Shown: positions 8,264 through 15,413 of the stretch, in pieces
Numbering within the stretch: the stretch's first letter is position 1
Layout: the number at the start of each line of letters is the position of its first letter
Origin: a virus
DNA length: 64,000 nucleotides
IMG/VR virus record: IMGVR_UViG_3300029258_004380
Span: 1 to 64,000 of that record
Direction: 5' to 3' (one strand)
Made by a program: the position numbers and the translations under genes
Notes under the pieces: model-generated
Databases searched by the model: none
What the model was told of the DNA's origin: nothing
Seen by the model: the letters and a program-made list of their open reading frames with translations, nothing else

Positions 8264-8431
8264 GGAAATTTTGGCTTCTTTCCCTGTGATGTACAGAATC
8301 CTCCAGAGGCTCACCGGGGCTCCGTTCTGCGCAGAGGGGCAGGATGTCTCCCGCTGTGCAGAACGAGATTCTGGCGCAAGCTGGCGCAAATTCGGGCTGG
8401 TTCTGGGAAATTCTCCCCGGAGTGGACGACC
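8264..8431 (+). other. Ambiguous interval with repeated TGTACAGAAT
   Basis: No convincing start is seen. TGTACAGAAT occurs at about 8129, 8291 and 8433. One frame here stays open into the 8432 gene and has coding-like stretches (FWRKLAQIRAGSGKF) without a start codon. It may hold a decayed 5' part of that gene. Confidence 0.35.
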
Positions 8432-8560
8432 ATGTACAGAATTGTTACCGCCAAAAACTGAGGGGGTATTACACCATGGTTCTGGATCAAAATTTTGGGG
8501 CTGCTGGTGAGTTTTCTGGCCGAGCAGTACCACGAGAAACTGGCTGAGGGCGGCCGATGA
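8432..8560 (+). pseudogene. Small membrane-like gene with in-frame TGA
   Basis: From ATG 8432 (CCGGAG upstream) the frame reads MYRIVTAKN, then TGA at 8459-8461, then GGITPWFWIKILGLLVSF and a charged tail to a second TGA at 8558-8560. The second part looks like a membrane helix but has no start codon of its own. Tryptophan at the stop would give a natural protein of 42 residues. It may be a nonsense mutation, readthrough or an error. Confidence 0.4.
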
Positions 8561-8590
8561 CCGGCCAGTCGTTATCAAACTCAGCACTAG

Positions 8591-8609
8591 CTCCGGGTTT
8601 AACCCGGAG
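8591..8609. promoter_or_regulatory. 19-base palindrome, candidate operator
   Basis: CTCCGGGTT-T-AACCCGGAG is a perfect inverted repeat with a single central base. It lies about 55 bases upstream of the strong promoter at 8664-8691, between transcription units. A repressor or activator site is plausible; a hairpin is possible but the loop is too tight for full pairing. Confidence 0.45.
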
Positions 8610-8663
8610 AGTTACTTTACGAGGGATTGCGCGAGAAATTCCGTAATTTACCTCACAATTCGC

Positions 8664-8691
8664 TTGACCTGTAGCAACGCAACTGTATAAT
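8664..8691 (+). promoter_or_regulatory. Sigma-70-type promoter (TTGACC-16-TATAAT)
   Basis: TTGACC (8664-8669) and a perfect TATAAT (8686-8691) with a 16-base spacer, in an A/T-rich patch of an otherwise GC-rich block. Transcription would start near 8698 and run into the DUF1257 gene after a leader of about 125 bases. The leader holds a short inverted repeat (TCACCG near 8790, CGGTGA near 8810). Confidence 0.75.
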
Positions 8692-8823
8692 GAGGGCAGA
8701 CAGGAGCCCGTGCGCCTCTGGCCATGTACGGGCCGACAGGGCAAACCCGCATGTCCGCGCCTCTCCCCTTAGCAACAACGTCACCGCTACTATTCTGCGC
8801 GCGGTGACCGGAAAGGGCATTCT

Positions 8824-9189
8824 TTGAGCCACGTGGTAACCATTAAGCCGATGCTCTACGACCCATCGGCAATCCGGGCTGCCTGCGCGCGGCTGGGGCT
8901 GGAGCCCCCGCAACACGGTGAGGGTAAGATTTTCACCAACCGGCGAACCGGTCAGATCGTCAAGCTGCCCGGTTGGAAATACCCGCTAGTCTGCGATACC
9001 AGAACGGGCGAGGTTCACTACGACAACTACAAGGGCCGGTGGAGGGAGCAGAAGCAACTCGATCGGTTTTTGCAAGCCTACTCGGTGGAAAAGGCCAAGA
9101 TCGAGGCCCGCAAGCAGGGGCACTCAGTTGCCGAGCAGTCGCTTAAAGATGGTTCGGTAAAGCTGACCATTCAGGTCCGGGGAGGATGA
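8824..9189 (+). CDS. DUF1257 (Ycf35-like) protein
   Basis: The 121-residue product opens MSHVVTIKPM and contains VKLPGWKYPLVCD, GEVHYDNYKGRW, a LDRFLQAYSVEKA helix and KLTIQVRGG, the known DUF1257 pattern. DUF1257 occurs in cyanobacteria/plastids (Ycf35) and planctomycetes, often beside DUF2997, as here. The start is best placed at TTG 8824, eight bases after GGAAAGGG. Function unknown. It is the first gene after the 8664 promoter. Confidence 0.85.
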   Translation: MSHVVTIKPMLYDPSAIRAACARLGLEPPQHGEGKIFTNRRTGQIVKLPGWKYPLVCDTRTGEVHYDNYKGRWREQKQLDRFLQAYSVEKAKIEARKQGHSVAEQSLKDGSVKLTIQVRGG

Positions 9190-9194
9190 GGGCA

Positions 9195-9345
9195 ATGGAA
9201 CTAAAGATCTTCTGCCCGGTCACGGCGGAAATCCCCAACGAAGTTCTCCCCCAACAAAACCTTTGAGATCTCTTGCAACTACTTTGAGCCCGGCACGCTC
9301 GCGTGGTCAAAAGCGGAGAACTTGCCGCAGGCCAGTCCCGGCTGA
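9195..9345 (+). pseudogene. Possible frameshifted small gene
   Basis: From ATG 9195 (GGAGGATGAGGGCA upstream) the frame reads MELKIFCPVTAEIPN and soon stops. One base shifted, near 9238, the reading continues KFSPNKTFEISCNYF to TGA 9343-9345. The two halves look like one protein with a one-base shift. The open part before the DUF2997 gene is otherwise empty. Confidence 0.35.
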
Positions 9346-9382
9346 AACGCCCCAACTTCTGGTGCGAGGAGGAAAACCAAGC

Positions 9383-9574
9383 ATGAAAACCATCGAGATT
9401 ATTGTCGCCCCCGACGGCAAGACAAGCGTCGAGACCAGGGGCTTTCAGGGCGACGGCTGCCGATCGGCCTCGGGTGCGCTGGAGCGGGCCTTGGGATTGA
9501 AAAAGTCGGATGCGCCCACTGCCGAGTATTTTCAGCAGTCGCACAGCGACCATGTACAGGAGGGTCTTGGATGA
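9383..9574 (+). CDS. DUF2997 protein
   Basis: A 63-residue protein beginning MKTIEIIVAPDGKTSVETRG, with CRSASGALERALG following; this is the DUF2997 signature (short beta hairpin plus helix). ATG 9383 follows GAGGAGGAAAACC. DUF2997 commonly partners DUF1257, seen 200 bases upstream, so the two probably act together. Unknown biochemistry. CATGTACAG lies in its 3' end. Confidence 0.8.
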   Translation: MKTIEIIVAPDGKTSVETRGFQGDGCRSASGALERALGLKKSDAPTAEYFQQSHSDHVQEGLG

Positions 9575-9765
9575 GCAGACTCAGAAAAGGCTGTGGACGG
9601 GGGCGGAGGGCGCGGCGTGAGGATGCAGAAAAGCGACAGCAAGAGCGACGCCGTCGGACGGCATCGCAGCAGCTTGGCCGCCTCGACCGGCTGCTGGGTA
9701 AGAACCTTGGTGTCCGCAAAGAGCGCGGCCGATTGCTGGCAGAAGTCTCCCGAGGGGCCGTCTAG
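9571..9765 (+). CDS. Arg-rich small protein
   Basis: A 64-residue, strongly basic protein (GRGRRARREDAEKRQQERRR), helical, starting at an ATGA overlap with the DUF2997 stop. It could bind nucleic acid. Not recognised. Confidence 0.55.
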   Translation: MSRLRKGCGRGRRARREDAEKRQQERRRRTASQQLGRLDRLLGKNLGVRKERGRLLAEVSRGAV

Positions 9766-9959
9766 TGGTTATCATTAACCGCATCGGCGGAAAGTGGAGA
9801 ATCGTCTTTGGTCTTAGCAGTGATCGCCGCTCTTGGGTTCGTAGGCGCCCGGTGGAGGCTCACGATCTGGCCGAAGTATTTGCCGTTTTAGGCCATTACT
9901 ACGGCCACTACCACGCCGAAGAAATCTGTCCCTTGTGCAAGCGAGGAGAAAAACCGTGA
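9765..9959 (+). CDS. Small protein with a C-terminal CPLC motif
   Basis: A GTG start at 9765 overlaps the previous TAG. The 64 residues include a beta strand pair, several His/Tyr (LGHYYGHYHAEEICPLC) that could bind zinc, and a basic end. Not recognised. Confidence 0.5.
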   Translation: MVIINRIGGKWRIVFGLSSDRRSWVRRRPVEAHDLAEVFAVLGHYYGHYHAEEICPLCKRGEKP

Positions 9960-10402
9960 CGCAGACACAGACCAAGCTGCAGCAGGACTTGCTGGATTAT
10001 GTCAACGCCAGAGAATGTCAAAAGCGGGACGCTCGCTTTGAGGAGGCAATACGGATGACCGAGGAGGCGTTTCTCAGCGAACTGGGGCAGCTGGTGGGCA
10101 ACCTCCGCGGGCGGCTTGCCGGCGATCAGGACGGCAGGCCCAAAGTCTTCCGCGATACTACGGTGACCAACCTGGCCAAGTTTTTCGGACGCTTTAAGTC
10201 GCTGAACGTCAACTCCAGCGAGCAGCTGAACCAGTTGGTGGAGGAGGCCCAGCAGCTAATCGGCGGAGTTCAGCCACAGATGCTGCGGGAAGACCTCAAC
10301 CTGAGGCAGCGGATCGGCGAGAGTCTGGGCAGCCTGCAGGAGTCTCTGGACGAACTGCTGGTAGATCGGCCGCGGAGAAACATCGTACGGAGGCCCAAGT
10401 AA
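9956..10402 (+). CDS. Helical protein of the DUF1257 neighbourhood
   Basis: GTG 9956 follows GAGGAGAAAAACC and overlaps the previous stop. The 148 residues are nearly all helical, with FFGRFKSLNVNSSEQL and a basic end DRPRRNIVRR. I believe similar proteins sit near DUF1257/DUF2997 in planctomycete genomes, but no function is known. Confidence 0.6.
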   Translation: MTQTQTKLQQDLLDYVNARECQKRDARFEEAIRMTEEAFLSELGQLVGNLRGRLAGDQDGRPKVFRDTTVTNLAKFFGRFKSLNVNSSEQLNQLVEEAQQLIGGVQPQMLREDLNLRQRIGESLGSLQESLDELLVDRPRRNIVRRPK

Positions 10403-10411
10403 GGAGAAACC

Positions 10412-10810
10412 ATGAAAGGACTACTGACTATCTCCCATTTTTCTGGGAGCAGCGAGGGCGTGAGCATCGAGGTTACCGACAAACTCAGCGGGATACCATT
10501 CTTGGAACTGGAAATCAGCCACGAGCAGTTTGGCCGTGCGCTTGGGTCGCAGGCATGCCGCCCGTGTGAATTCGAGTTGCGAGATACCGAGCGGGTTGGC
10601 AAACGGATGGAGGTCAAGACCGTGATGCTGCCCAGATATCTCGGCCAAGACCGGGAGGTGGCCCTCGCGAAATCTCTTGAGGATGCCCAGCCCTACGAGG
10701 TGGACGGCTGGGTGGCCGAGATTGAGCAGGCGTACCGGACTCAACAGCACGGCCACTACCTGGTGGTAGTCTTTCGCCGCTACGTCAACGTGGGGGAGAA
10801 CGGCAAGTAA
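10412..10810 (+). CDS. Hypothetical protein
   Basis: A 132-residue protein after AAGGAGAAACC. Alternating beta strands in the first half (EGVSIEVTDKLSGIPFLELEI), then helix and a final strand HYLVVVFRRYV. Not recognised. It shares a base with the next start. Confidence 0.6.
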   Translation: MKGLLTISHFSGSSEGVSIEVTDKLSGIPFLELEISHEQFGRALGSQACRPCEFELRDTERVGKRMEVKTVMLPRYLGQDREVALAKSLEDAQPYEVDGWVAEIEQAYRTQQHGHYLVVVFRRYVNVGENGK

Positions 10811-11160
10811 TGGACTTGGTAGTAGAAAAGACCGGCGCGGTCCGCTGTGTCTACGGCGAGGAGATCGACCTGAAAACCCTGGGCGCCCCCTCCACGCGAC
10901 GGGCCTCACACGTGGAGCCTGGCGACGGTGGCAACTGGTGGGCCGATCTTTCTCCAGTGGGTGGGCCGCTACTGGGACCTTTCGATCTGGGTACGCCAAA
11001 CAGGTCCGGCGCGCAGTCGTTGCGAACCTCGTCCACGAGGAAAGCCTGTCGCTGCTGCGCACCAGGTTGTGGCAGAACATTTTGTCTGCCCCTGTCAACG
11101 GGTAGCTTTAGAACGCGAACTGCGGCGCAGTGGCTACTACGTCCCGCCAAAACCATTTGA
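10810..11160 (+). pseudogene. Conserved small protein, probably frameshifted
   Basis: The N-terminal 60 residues (YGEEIDLKTLG, RRASHVEP, WWADLSPVGGPLLGPF) match a short planctomycete family that normally ends soon after GPF with a helix. Here the same frame continues into Cys/Arg-rich sequence that looks non-coding, while another frame reads YAKQVRRAVVANLVHEESL and a third reads LERELRRSGYYVPPKPFDY up to 11242. One or two frameshifts after about 10988 are likely. Confidence 0.5.
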
Positions 11161-11262
11161 TTATATCAGTTTCCCTCGCAGTTGGTGGTCGAGTGGACTG
11201 CTCTATTGTCTTCGTTGGCTGGCAGCTGCCGCGTACGAGTAGAAAATCTAGGAGAAAGTTTC

Positions 11263-11484
11263 ATGGAAAAGACACTCAAAGATCCTGCCGGTGGTGACTT
11301 TGTTTGGACCCAGGCCGACATTGACGGGGTGATGGGTGAACTGGGCCGACGGATGGCGCAAGGCAAGTTCGACCCCAAAACCTGGGAGGGAGAGGAATTC
11401 GAGTTCACCTTCGCCGACGGCACGGTCCACTGCGTGCTGCCAAAATACTTTGCCTACGTTTACAAGCAGTGGAAAGAGATGTAG
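11263..11484 (+). CDS. Small hypothetical protein
   Basis: A 73-residue protein after CTAGGAGAAAGTTTC. Helix, then an FEFTFADGTVHCVLP hairpin, then a final amphipathic helix. Not recognised. Confidence 0.6.
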   Translation: MEKTLKDPAGGDFVWTQADIDGVMGELGRRMAQGKFDPKTWEGEEFEFTFADGTVHCVLPKYFAYVYKQWKEM

Positions 11485-11657
11485 GAGAAAACTCCACGAG
11501 TCCTGAAATTATTGTCTGCCCGCACTGTCGAGGTAAGTGCCTCGTCGCGGATAGGGAGGAGCCCCAGGGGGCAGGAGACGGCGAGATGCCCTGCCCGGAG
11601 TGTGCGGGCGACGGGGTTATCTGCGCGCCGATGAAACTGTCGGGGGAGAGCGGATGA
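11469..11657 (+). CDS. DnaJ-like zinc-finger small protein
   Basis: A 62-residue protein with CPHCRGKC and CPECAGDG, i.e. two CxxCxGxx half-sites like the central zinc finger of DnaJ. The start is uncertain (GTG 11469 overlaps the previous gene). Small stand-alone DnaJ-type fingers are common in phages; partner unknown. Confidence 0.55.
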   Translation: MERDVGENSTSPEIIVCPHCRGKCLVADREEPQGAGDGEMPCPECAGDGVICAPMKLSGESG

Positions 11658-12223
11658 AAGTCGTCAACGAGACCCACTGGCGGACCGACCACCTGCGGCG
11701 GTTTCTCTACGCCGTGGGGCGAGAGGAATTGGAGCCGGAAGACCTCAGGCGGCTGCACGTGCGAGTGATCTACGGCCGAGGGAGGCACTACAGGTACGGC
11801 AGCACCGGCGGGTATGCTTGGTACAACAGCACCCAGATGGTGTTGAAAATGCCCCAGGAAATCGTAATTTCCTATACCCGCCGCAGCTTGGCGATGACCA
11901 TCGCGCACGAGATGGCCCACTGCCGCGGGATGCAACACCGCGACATGCGAGACAGCCCCCGGTACAGTTTCGTCGACGGTTGGTGGGAGCGATACGCCTG
12001 GGCCAACGATCTGCCGCTGGAGAAGAAGGCACCCAAGAAGAAAAAGCCCCGGCTTACTGGCGAGGCCCTGGCCGCGGAGCGGGCGGAGCATTTTCGGGGG
12101 CTGCTTGCGCAGTGGGAGACCAGGGCCAAGCGCGCCGCCACAGCAATCAAGAAATACCGCGCCAAGATCCGCTACTACGAGCGGAGAGTGGCGGCGTGTG
12201 CCAAGAGGGAAATCGATGACTGA
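11654..12223 (+). CDS. Zincin-type metalloprotease
   Basis: A 189-residue protein with TIAHEMAHCRGMQH near residues 80-93, a HExxHxxxxxH zinc signature in which the third His fits a metzincin-like or SprT-like pattern. The C-terminal third is a basic helical tail (KKAPKKKKPRL, then a long Arg/Lys/Ala helix) that could bind DNA or protein. No signal peptide, so it would act in the cytoplasm. ATG 11654 overlaps the previous stop. Confidence 0.7.
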   Translation: MKVVNETHWRTDHLRRFLYAVGREELEPEDLRRLHVRVIYGRGRHYRYGSTGGYAWYNSTQMVLKMPQEIVISYTRRSLAMTIAHEMAHCRGMQHRDMRDSPRYSFVDGWWERYAWANDLPLEKKAPKKKKPRLTGEALAAERAEHFRGLLAQWETRAKRAATAIKKYRAKIRYYERRVAACAKREIDD

Positions 12224-12698
12224 GCAGAACCAGCTTGCCGAAGTTCGCTGCCAATGCTGTGGAGAGGCTGGACACATGATCTGCGGTGACGCGAACACCT
12301 TGTGGTGTTTCAACTGCCGCAGCTGCCAGCCTGCCGGCACAGGCACTACAAGACAGGAAATCCACCAACAGCTGGACGCATTTCTGTTAGATCGCCGGAA
12401 GAGTGATGGCGGATACGCCAAAATCACCCAGAAGGACATCACAGATCTCGGTGAACTCCTACGCAAAATCATCGAAGAGAAATGCGAGCCTGATCCCGAA
12501 GGCAACCGGCCCATTGAGTTCAAGCTGATCGACCGCACACGGTTCGAGCCGATGCACTTTGTGCCAGTAGCGTACGAGCACAAGGCCGAAAACCAAGGGG
12601 ACCTTGACGAGATTCTTGACGACCACCTGCTGAATCTCTCGATTGCAATGAACCGCGTAGAAACCGAACTGCAGGTGACCAGACTGAGGAAACGATGA
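12216..12698 (+). CDS. Zinc-finger hypothetical protein
   Basis: A 160-residue protein overlapping the previous gene by eight bases. The N-terminus holds CQCCG then CFNCRSC (residues 12-37), a four-Cys zinc site. The rest is acidic and helical. Not recognised. Confidence 0.6.
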   Translation: MTEQNQLAEVRCQCCGEAGHMICGDANTLWCFNCRSCQPAGTGTTRQEIHQQLDAFLLDRRKSDGGYAKITQKDITDLGELLRKIIEEKCEPDPEGNRPIEFKLIDRTRFEPMHFVPVAYEHKAENQGDLDEILDDHLLNLSIAMNRVETELQVTRLRKR

Positions 12699-12982
12699 TC
12701 CGCAAACTTGATCTCACAGCACAACTGGTATTCCCCGACTGCCGCAAGTTCGAGGACCTCTTCTCGGCCTGGCAACCCTGGACCTGGGAACCCGCCTCAG
12801 GGCTGCCGCTGCCGTTAGGAGTGGTCTGGAAGTTTACCGAGTGGTCGGCCGAAACGCGGAGGTTTCGCAAGCGAATCCTGTACATCGGACCGCACTGCGA
12901 GGTGCGGAGCCCGCAGGGGAGCTATACCTACCTGGAGGCTGTACCCTCACAGCAGCTGCGGGCGTTTTTCCGCTGGCACTGA
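12695..12982 (+). CDS. Small Trp-rich hypothetical protein
   Basis: A 95-residue protein starting at an ATGA overlap. It has a FSAWQPWTWEPASG segment and a KFTEW/RILYIGP beta region. Not recognised. Confidence 0.55.
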   Translation: MIRKLDLTAQLVFPDCRKFEDLFSAWQPWTWEPASGLPLPLGVVWKFTEWSAETRRFRKRILYIGPHCEVRSPQGSYTYLEAVPSQQLRAFFRWH

Positions 12983-13022
12983 TCGACAGCAACACCGTCC
13001 CCAAGATCGAGGAGGAACCGCA

Positions 13023-13322
13023 GTGAACGTAAAGAAGTATGTGTCTCGCGTGACTTACTACTACAGCCCCGCCCGCGAAGAGGACCTCAGGAGCATGGTC
13101 CGCGCTAGCGGACGGTTTATCGGCCGCGACGGCGAGGAGGGGATCTCCTACTGGGTACTGGACGGCAAGGTCTACCCGATCTACAACGGTAGCAGTAGAA
13201 TGACTGAGCCGGTGGAGTATTTCGAGTTCTGCCGCAAGATCCGCAACCGGCAGCTGCCGAATTTCTGTGGTGCGGACGACTTTCACCTGGGGCATCCGGA
13301 AACTGGAGAGGCGGACAGATGA
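13023..13322 (+). CDS. Hypothetical protein
   Basis: A GTG start at 13023 after GAGGAGGAACCGCA. The 99 residues contain a VTYYYSP strand and an ISYWVLDGKVYPIY hairpin. Not recognised. It overlaps the next frame by ATGA. Confidence 0.55.
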   Translation: MNVKKYVSRVTYYYSPAREEDLRSMVRASGRFIGRDGEEGISYWVLDGKVYPIYNGSSRMTEPVEYFEFCRKIRNRQLPNFCGADDFHLGHPETGEADR

Positions 13323-13513
13323 CGTTACAGGAAGATTACTCCAGTCTGTCGCTGTCGGAGCTACTCGGTAGAGCAGCGTGACTGGAGAAAGTTCTTGTCG
13401 GGTACGCTGCCAGAACGGGCGTGCGACACAACGATTACCAGAAAATAAACGACCTGGAGTCATTGCCTGTGCGGCAAGACGACCTAGCAATTTACGAGAT
13501 TCTCGTTGAGTAA
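13319..13513 (+). pseudogene. Small gene with in-frame TGA
   Basis: The frame starts at an ATGA overlap (13319), reads MTLQEDYSSLSLSELLGRAA, meets TGA at 13379-13381, and continues in the same frame LEKVLVGYAARTGVRHND to TAA 13511-13513, just before the next ribosome site. The downstream part has no start codon. A Trp codon in place of TGA would give one natural 64-residue protein, so it is a nonsense mutation, a readthrough gene or an error. Confidence 0.55.
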
Positions 13514-13525
13514 GAGAAAACTGCC

Positions 13526-13927
13526 ATGCAATCAGAACTTGTGCGCTACGTCTGGGGGCACACCCAGATCGACGAGGATATTATCGGCGCGGTGGACTTG
13601 GTAATCTGCCACGTGGCCCCAACGGGGATGCCCATCGCCGAGAAACTCCGCGAACATGTACAGGCCCACCCGCCGAGGTTTTTCAAGTTCGACCCGCTCG
13701 ACGGCCAGTGGCACGGCTGGCTAAAACTGGCCTCCTGGCTGGGCGACGAGGAGGACTGGTTTGGCAGCGCCCTGCGCCTGGTGGGGCTGGGCGAGCTAAT
13801 GGGGCTGTGGGAGGTCAAGACTCCCAAGGACAACCCCTGGCTACCACTTTTCTTGCAGCAAAACTTGGCCAACAGCGGGATGATAGAAATTCGGGCGATG
13901 GTGCCCCGAAAGGAACCGAAATGCTGA
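13526..13927 (+). CDS. Hypothetical protein
   Basis: A 133-residue protein after GAGAAAACTGCC. Trp-rich middle (GQWHGWLKLASWLGDEEDWF). Overlaps the next start. CATGTACAG occurs at 13655. Not recognised. Confidence 0.6.
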   Translation: MQSELVRYVWGHTQIDEDIIGAVDLVICHVAPTGMPIAEKLREHVQAHPPRFFKFDPLDGQWHGWLKLASWLGDEEDWFGSALRLVGLGELMGLWEVKTPKDNPWLPLFLQQNLANSGMIEIRAMVPRKEPKC

Positions 13928-14187
13928 AAATGGAGGAGGCGGTACTCGACCTGGAGAGCCAGTGGCCGAAGACAGGTCATCTAATCTGGGAAACGGCCAA
14001 CCAGGAGTTGCTGGCAACACTGCGAACGCTGGCCCGGGAAATTGACGAACTCTCCGAACGCCTCGATATGCTAGAACACACTGTTAACAAGCGAGACCAT
14101 CGCGACAGGACCCAGGACTTGCCGAGAAGATTTCGCAAACTCGAAAACCGGGTGATGGTAGTGGAGTCAGAAATCCGTAGGAGGTAA
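13921..14187 (+). CDS. Small coiled-coil protein
   Basis: An 88-residue protein, almost entirely helical with heptad spacing (LATLRTLAREIDELSERLDM), ending RRR. Probably an oligomerising helical protein. Function unknown. Confidence 0.55.
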   Translation: MLKMEEAVLDLESQWPKTGHLIWETANQELLATLRTLAREIDELSERLDMLEHTVNKRDHRDRTQDLPRRFRKLENRVMVVESEIRRR

Positions 14188-14189
14188 AA

Positions 14190-14419
14190 ATGAAATCTAC
14201 ACGCGCAGACGGCCGCGGACACTGGCCGGCGGGAAGGCGGCGGCATGCAGACGCAGGTAACTGGAGCCGGGTGCGGCTGTCGCTGACGAGATTTCTGGAC
14301 GAGAACCACTCGCCAGGAGAAATCTCCATACGGGCACTCGCCGAGACGAGGAAGCGCAGGAGGCGATCACAGAGTGGCTCAGGCAGTGGCGTGAGAAACT
14401 CAAGCGGAGGGCGAAATGA
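14190..14419 (+). pseudogene. Small gene with probable frameshift
   Basis: ATG 14190 has a strong AGGAGGTAAAA. The frame reads naturally to LTRFLDENHSPGEISI, then becomes Arg/Ser/Gly-rich and looks non-coding. A shifted frame carries DEEAQEAITEWLRQWREKL and ends RRAK with a TGA that overlaps the next gene as ATGA (14416). One frameshift near 14335 would join them into a protein of about 76 residues. Confidence 0.5.
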
Positions 14420-14826
14420 AACACCTCTTTCGATTTACACTGATGGCCGTGGTCCTCGGCTGCGCGGGAAATCCCCCGGCGCCTGAGACGGTGCCAGACC
14501 CCGAGTGGCAGGAGCAGCAGCGGCTGGACGAGATCGAGGCGTGGTATCTGGGAGAACTCAGAAAGCTGGTCTGGTGGCTGTGCACCGACGGCGAGTTTTT
14601 GGAGTCGGCTACCGCCGAGGAAATCCGCCTTAACCGGCGGTTCGACGAGTGCCCCGAGGAGGCCCGGCCAGTGCTTTGTGCTACGGTCTTTGAGTATTTT
14701 CATCGTCAGGACCCGCAGATGAAAAGCATCCCCGTCTACGACGAGGACTGGCACCAGATCGGCAAGTGGAACCTTGTGGGGAAATTTACCAAAGACGGCT
14801 TTGTGCCATTGGAGGAGTCTAAATGA
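14416..14826 (+). CDS. Small lipoprotein
   Basis: A 136-residue protein starting after GGAGGGCGAA. The N-terminus MKHLFRFTLMAVVLGCAGNP is a basic n-region, a hydrophobic core and a LGC lipobox, so the mature protein would begin at Cys16 and be membrane anchored. The mature part is acidic with WWLC and DECPEEARPVLC. Rz1-like or superinfection-exclusion lipoproteins occur in phages; the role here is unknown. Confidence 0.65.
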   Translation: MKHLFRFTLMAVVLGCAGNPPAPETVPDPEWQEQQRLDEIEAWYLGELRKLVWWLCTDGEFLESATAEEIRLNRRFDECPEEARPVLCATVFEYFHRQDPQMKSIPVYDEDWHQIGKWNLVGKFTKDGFVPLEESK

Positions 14827-15062
14827 CGGAGATTACACACGAGGCAAGTGTGGTGTACCAAGGCGTTCTCGACATGCAGGTGTGCGTACCTGCCAAATGG
14901 GACGACGAGCATGTGCGATTGTTTGCCGCCGCCGCCGCCCCCTGCGGAACCTCACACGGCTGGCAGATCCGCCGTCGGGGCGACGAGGCCCTGGGTGGCG
15001 ATCCTGAGCGCAACCCCTGTGCGCAGCGAGAAGGTTTTGTGCACATTATGTTGGACGCCTGA
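14823..15062 (+). CDS. Conserved small protein (GFVHIMLDA family)
   Basis: A 79-residue protein at an ATGA overlap. It has the pattern CGTSHGWQIRRRGDEAL, GDPERNPC and GFVHIMLDA, which I recognise as a short conserved family of phages and bacteria with no known function. It lies directly upstream of the tRNA. Confidence 0.7.
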   Translation: MTEITHEASVVYQGVLDMQVCVPAKWDDEHVRLFAAAAAPCGTSHGWQIRRRGDEALGGDPERNPCAQREGFVHIMLDA

Positions 15063-15069
15063 AACTTAG

Positions 15070-15141
15070 AGGTCGCAATGTTTCCGGTTGGCGATGAGGT
15101 CTCCAAAACCTCGTGGCGGGGTTCGACTCCCCGGCGACCTG
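15070..15141 (+). tRNA. tRNA-Trp (anticodon CCA)
   Basis: Acceptor AGGTCGC (15070-15076) pairs with GCGACCT (15134-15140). Anticodon stem GAGGT/ACCTC encloses CTCCAAA, anticodon CCA at 15103-15105. T arm CGGGG-TTCGACT-CCCCG is perfect, variable loop is four bases. G15141 would be the discriminator; CCA is not encoded. The D arm (15079-15094) does not form a normal 3-4 bp stem in any register I tried, which is odd for a tRNA otherwise so well formed. Confidence 0.85.
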
Positions 15142-15183
15142 TTGCCAAAATTTTACGTCGGTGCGCGGCCTGGAGGCGTTTAA

Positions 15184-15211
15184 GCACCCCAAAAAGTTTC
15201 GCCAACGAAAC
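15184..15211 (+). repeat. Hairpin repeat, copy 1
   Basis: GCACCCCAAAAAGTTTC, then GCCAAC, then GAAAC. The GTTTC/GAAAC arms form a 5-bp hairpin. It recurs at 15373-15398, each time just before a serine-recombinase-like start. Confidence 0.6.
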
Positions 15212-15215
15212 AACC

Positions 15216-15413
15216 ATGAGCGTATACATGGAAAGACAAGCGGTGGCGTATTTACGAGTAACCCCCGACGACCCTGAATTTTCGGCCTCCAACCAGCAGA
15301 CGGCGGTAGGCGTGTACGCCGATCGGCGGGGCATGGTCCTCCGACCTCGCACGTGGTCTACTATACGCCTGCGCACCCCCAAAAGTTTCAGTAGAAACAC
15401 CACAGAAAACTAG
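15216..15413 (+). pseudogene. Truncated serine-recombinase-like fragment
   Basis: A 65-residue reading (ATG 15216) whose AVAYLRVTPDD then SNQQTAVGVYADRRG parallels the N-terminus of the next gene and of serine resolvases (Y-x-R-V-S...Q). The catalytic Ser position is Thr, and after about 50 residues the homology stops. Probably a remnant of a duplicated recombinase gene. Confidence 0.5.
15373..15398 (+). repeat. Hairpin repeat, copy 2
   Basis: GCACCCCCAAAAGTTTC, then AGTA, then GAAAC: the same motif as at 15184 with a shorter loop, 16 bases before the 15414 start. Supports duplication of the recombinase-like unit together with its upstream region. Confidence 0.6.

Noticed and set aside
8235-8510. 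91-codon plus-strand frame
   Set aside because: No ribosome site, overlaps the previous gene, and Cys/Gly/Ser/Arg-rich C-terminal half looks non-coding.
10928-11242. Separate gene in the second frame
   Set aside because: Starts inside the conserved part of the 10810 gene; only its end looks coding, so it is better explained by a frameshift of that gene.
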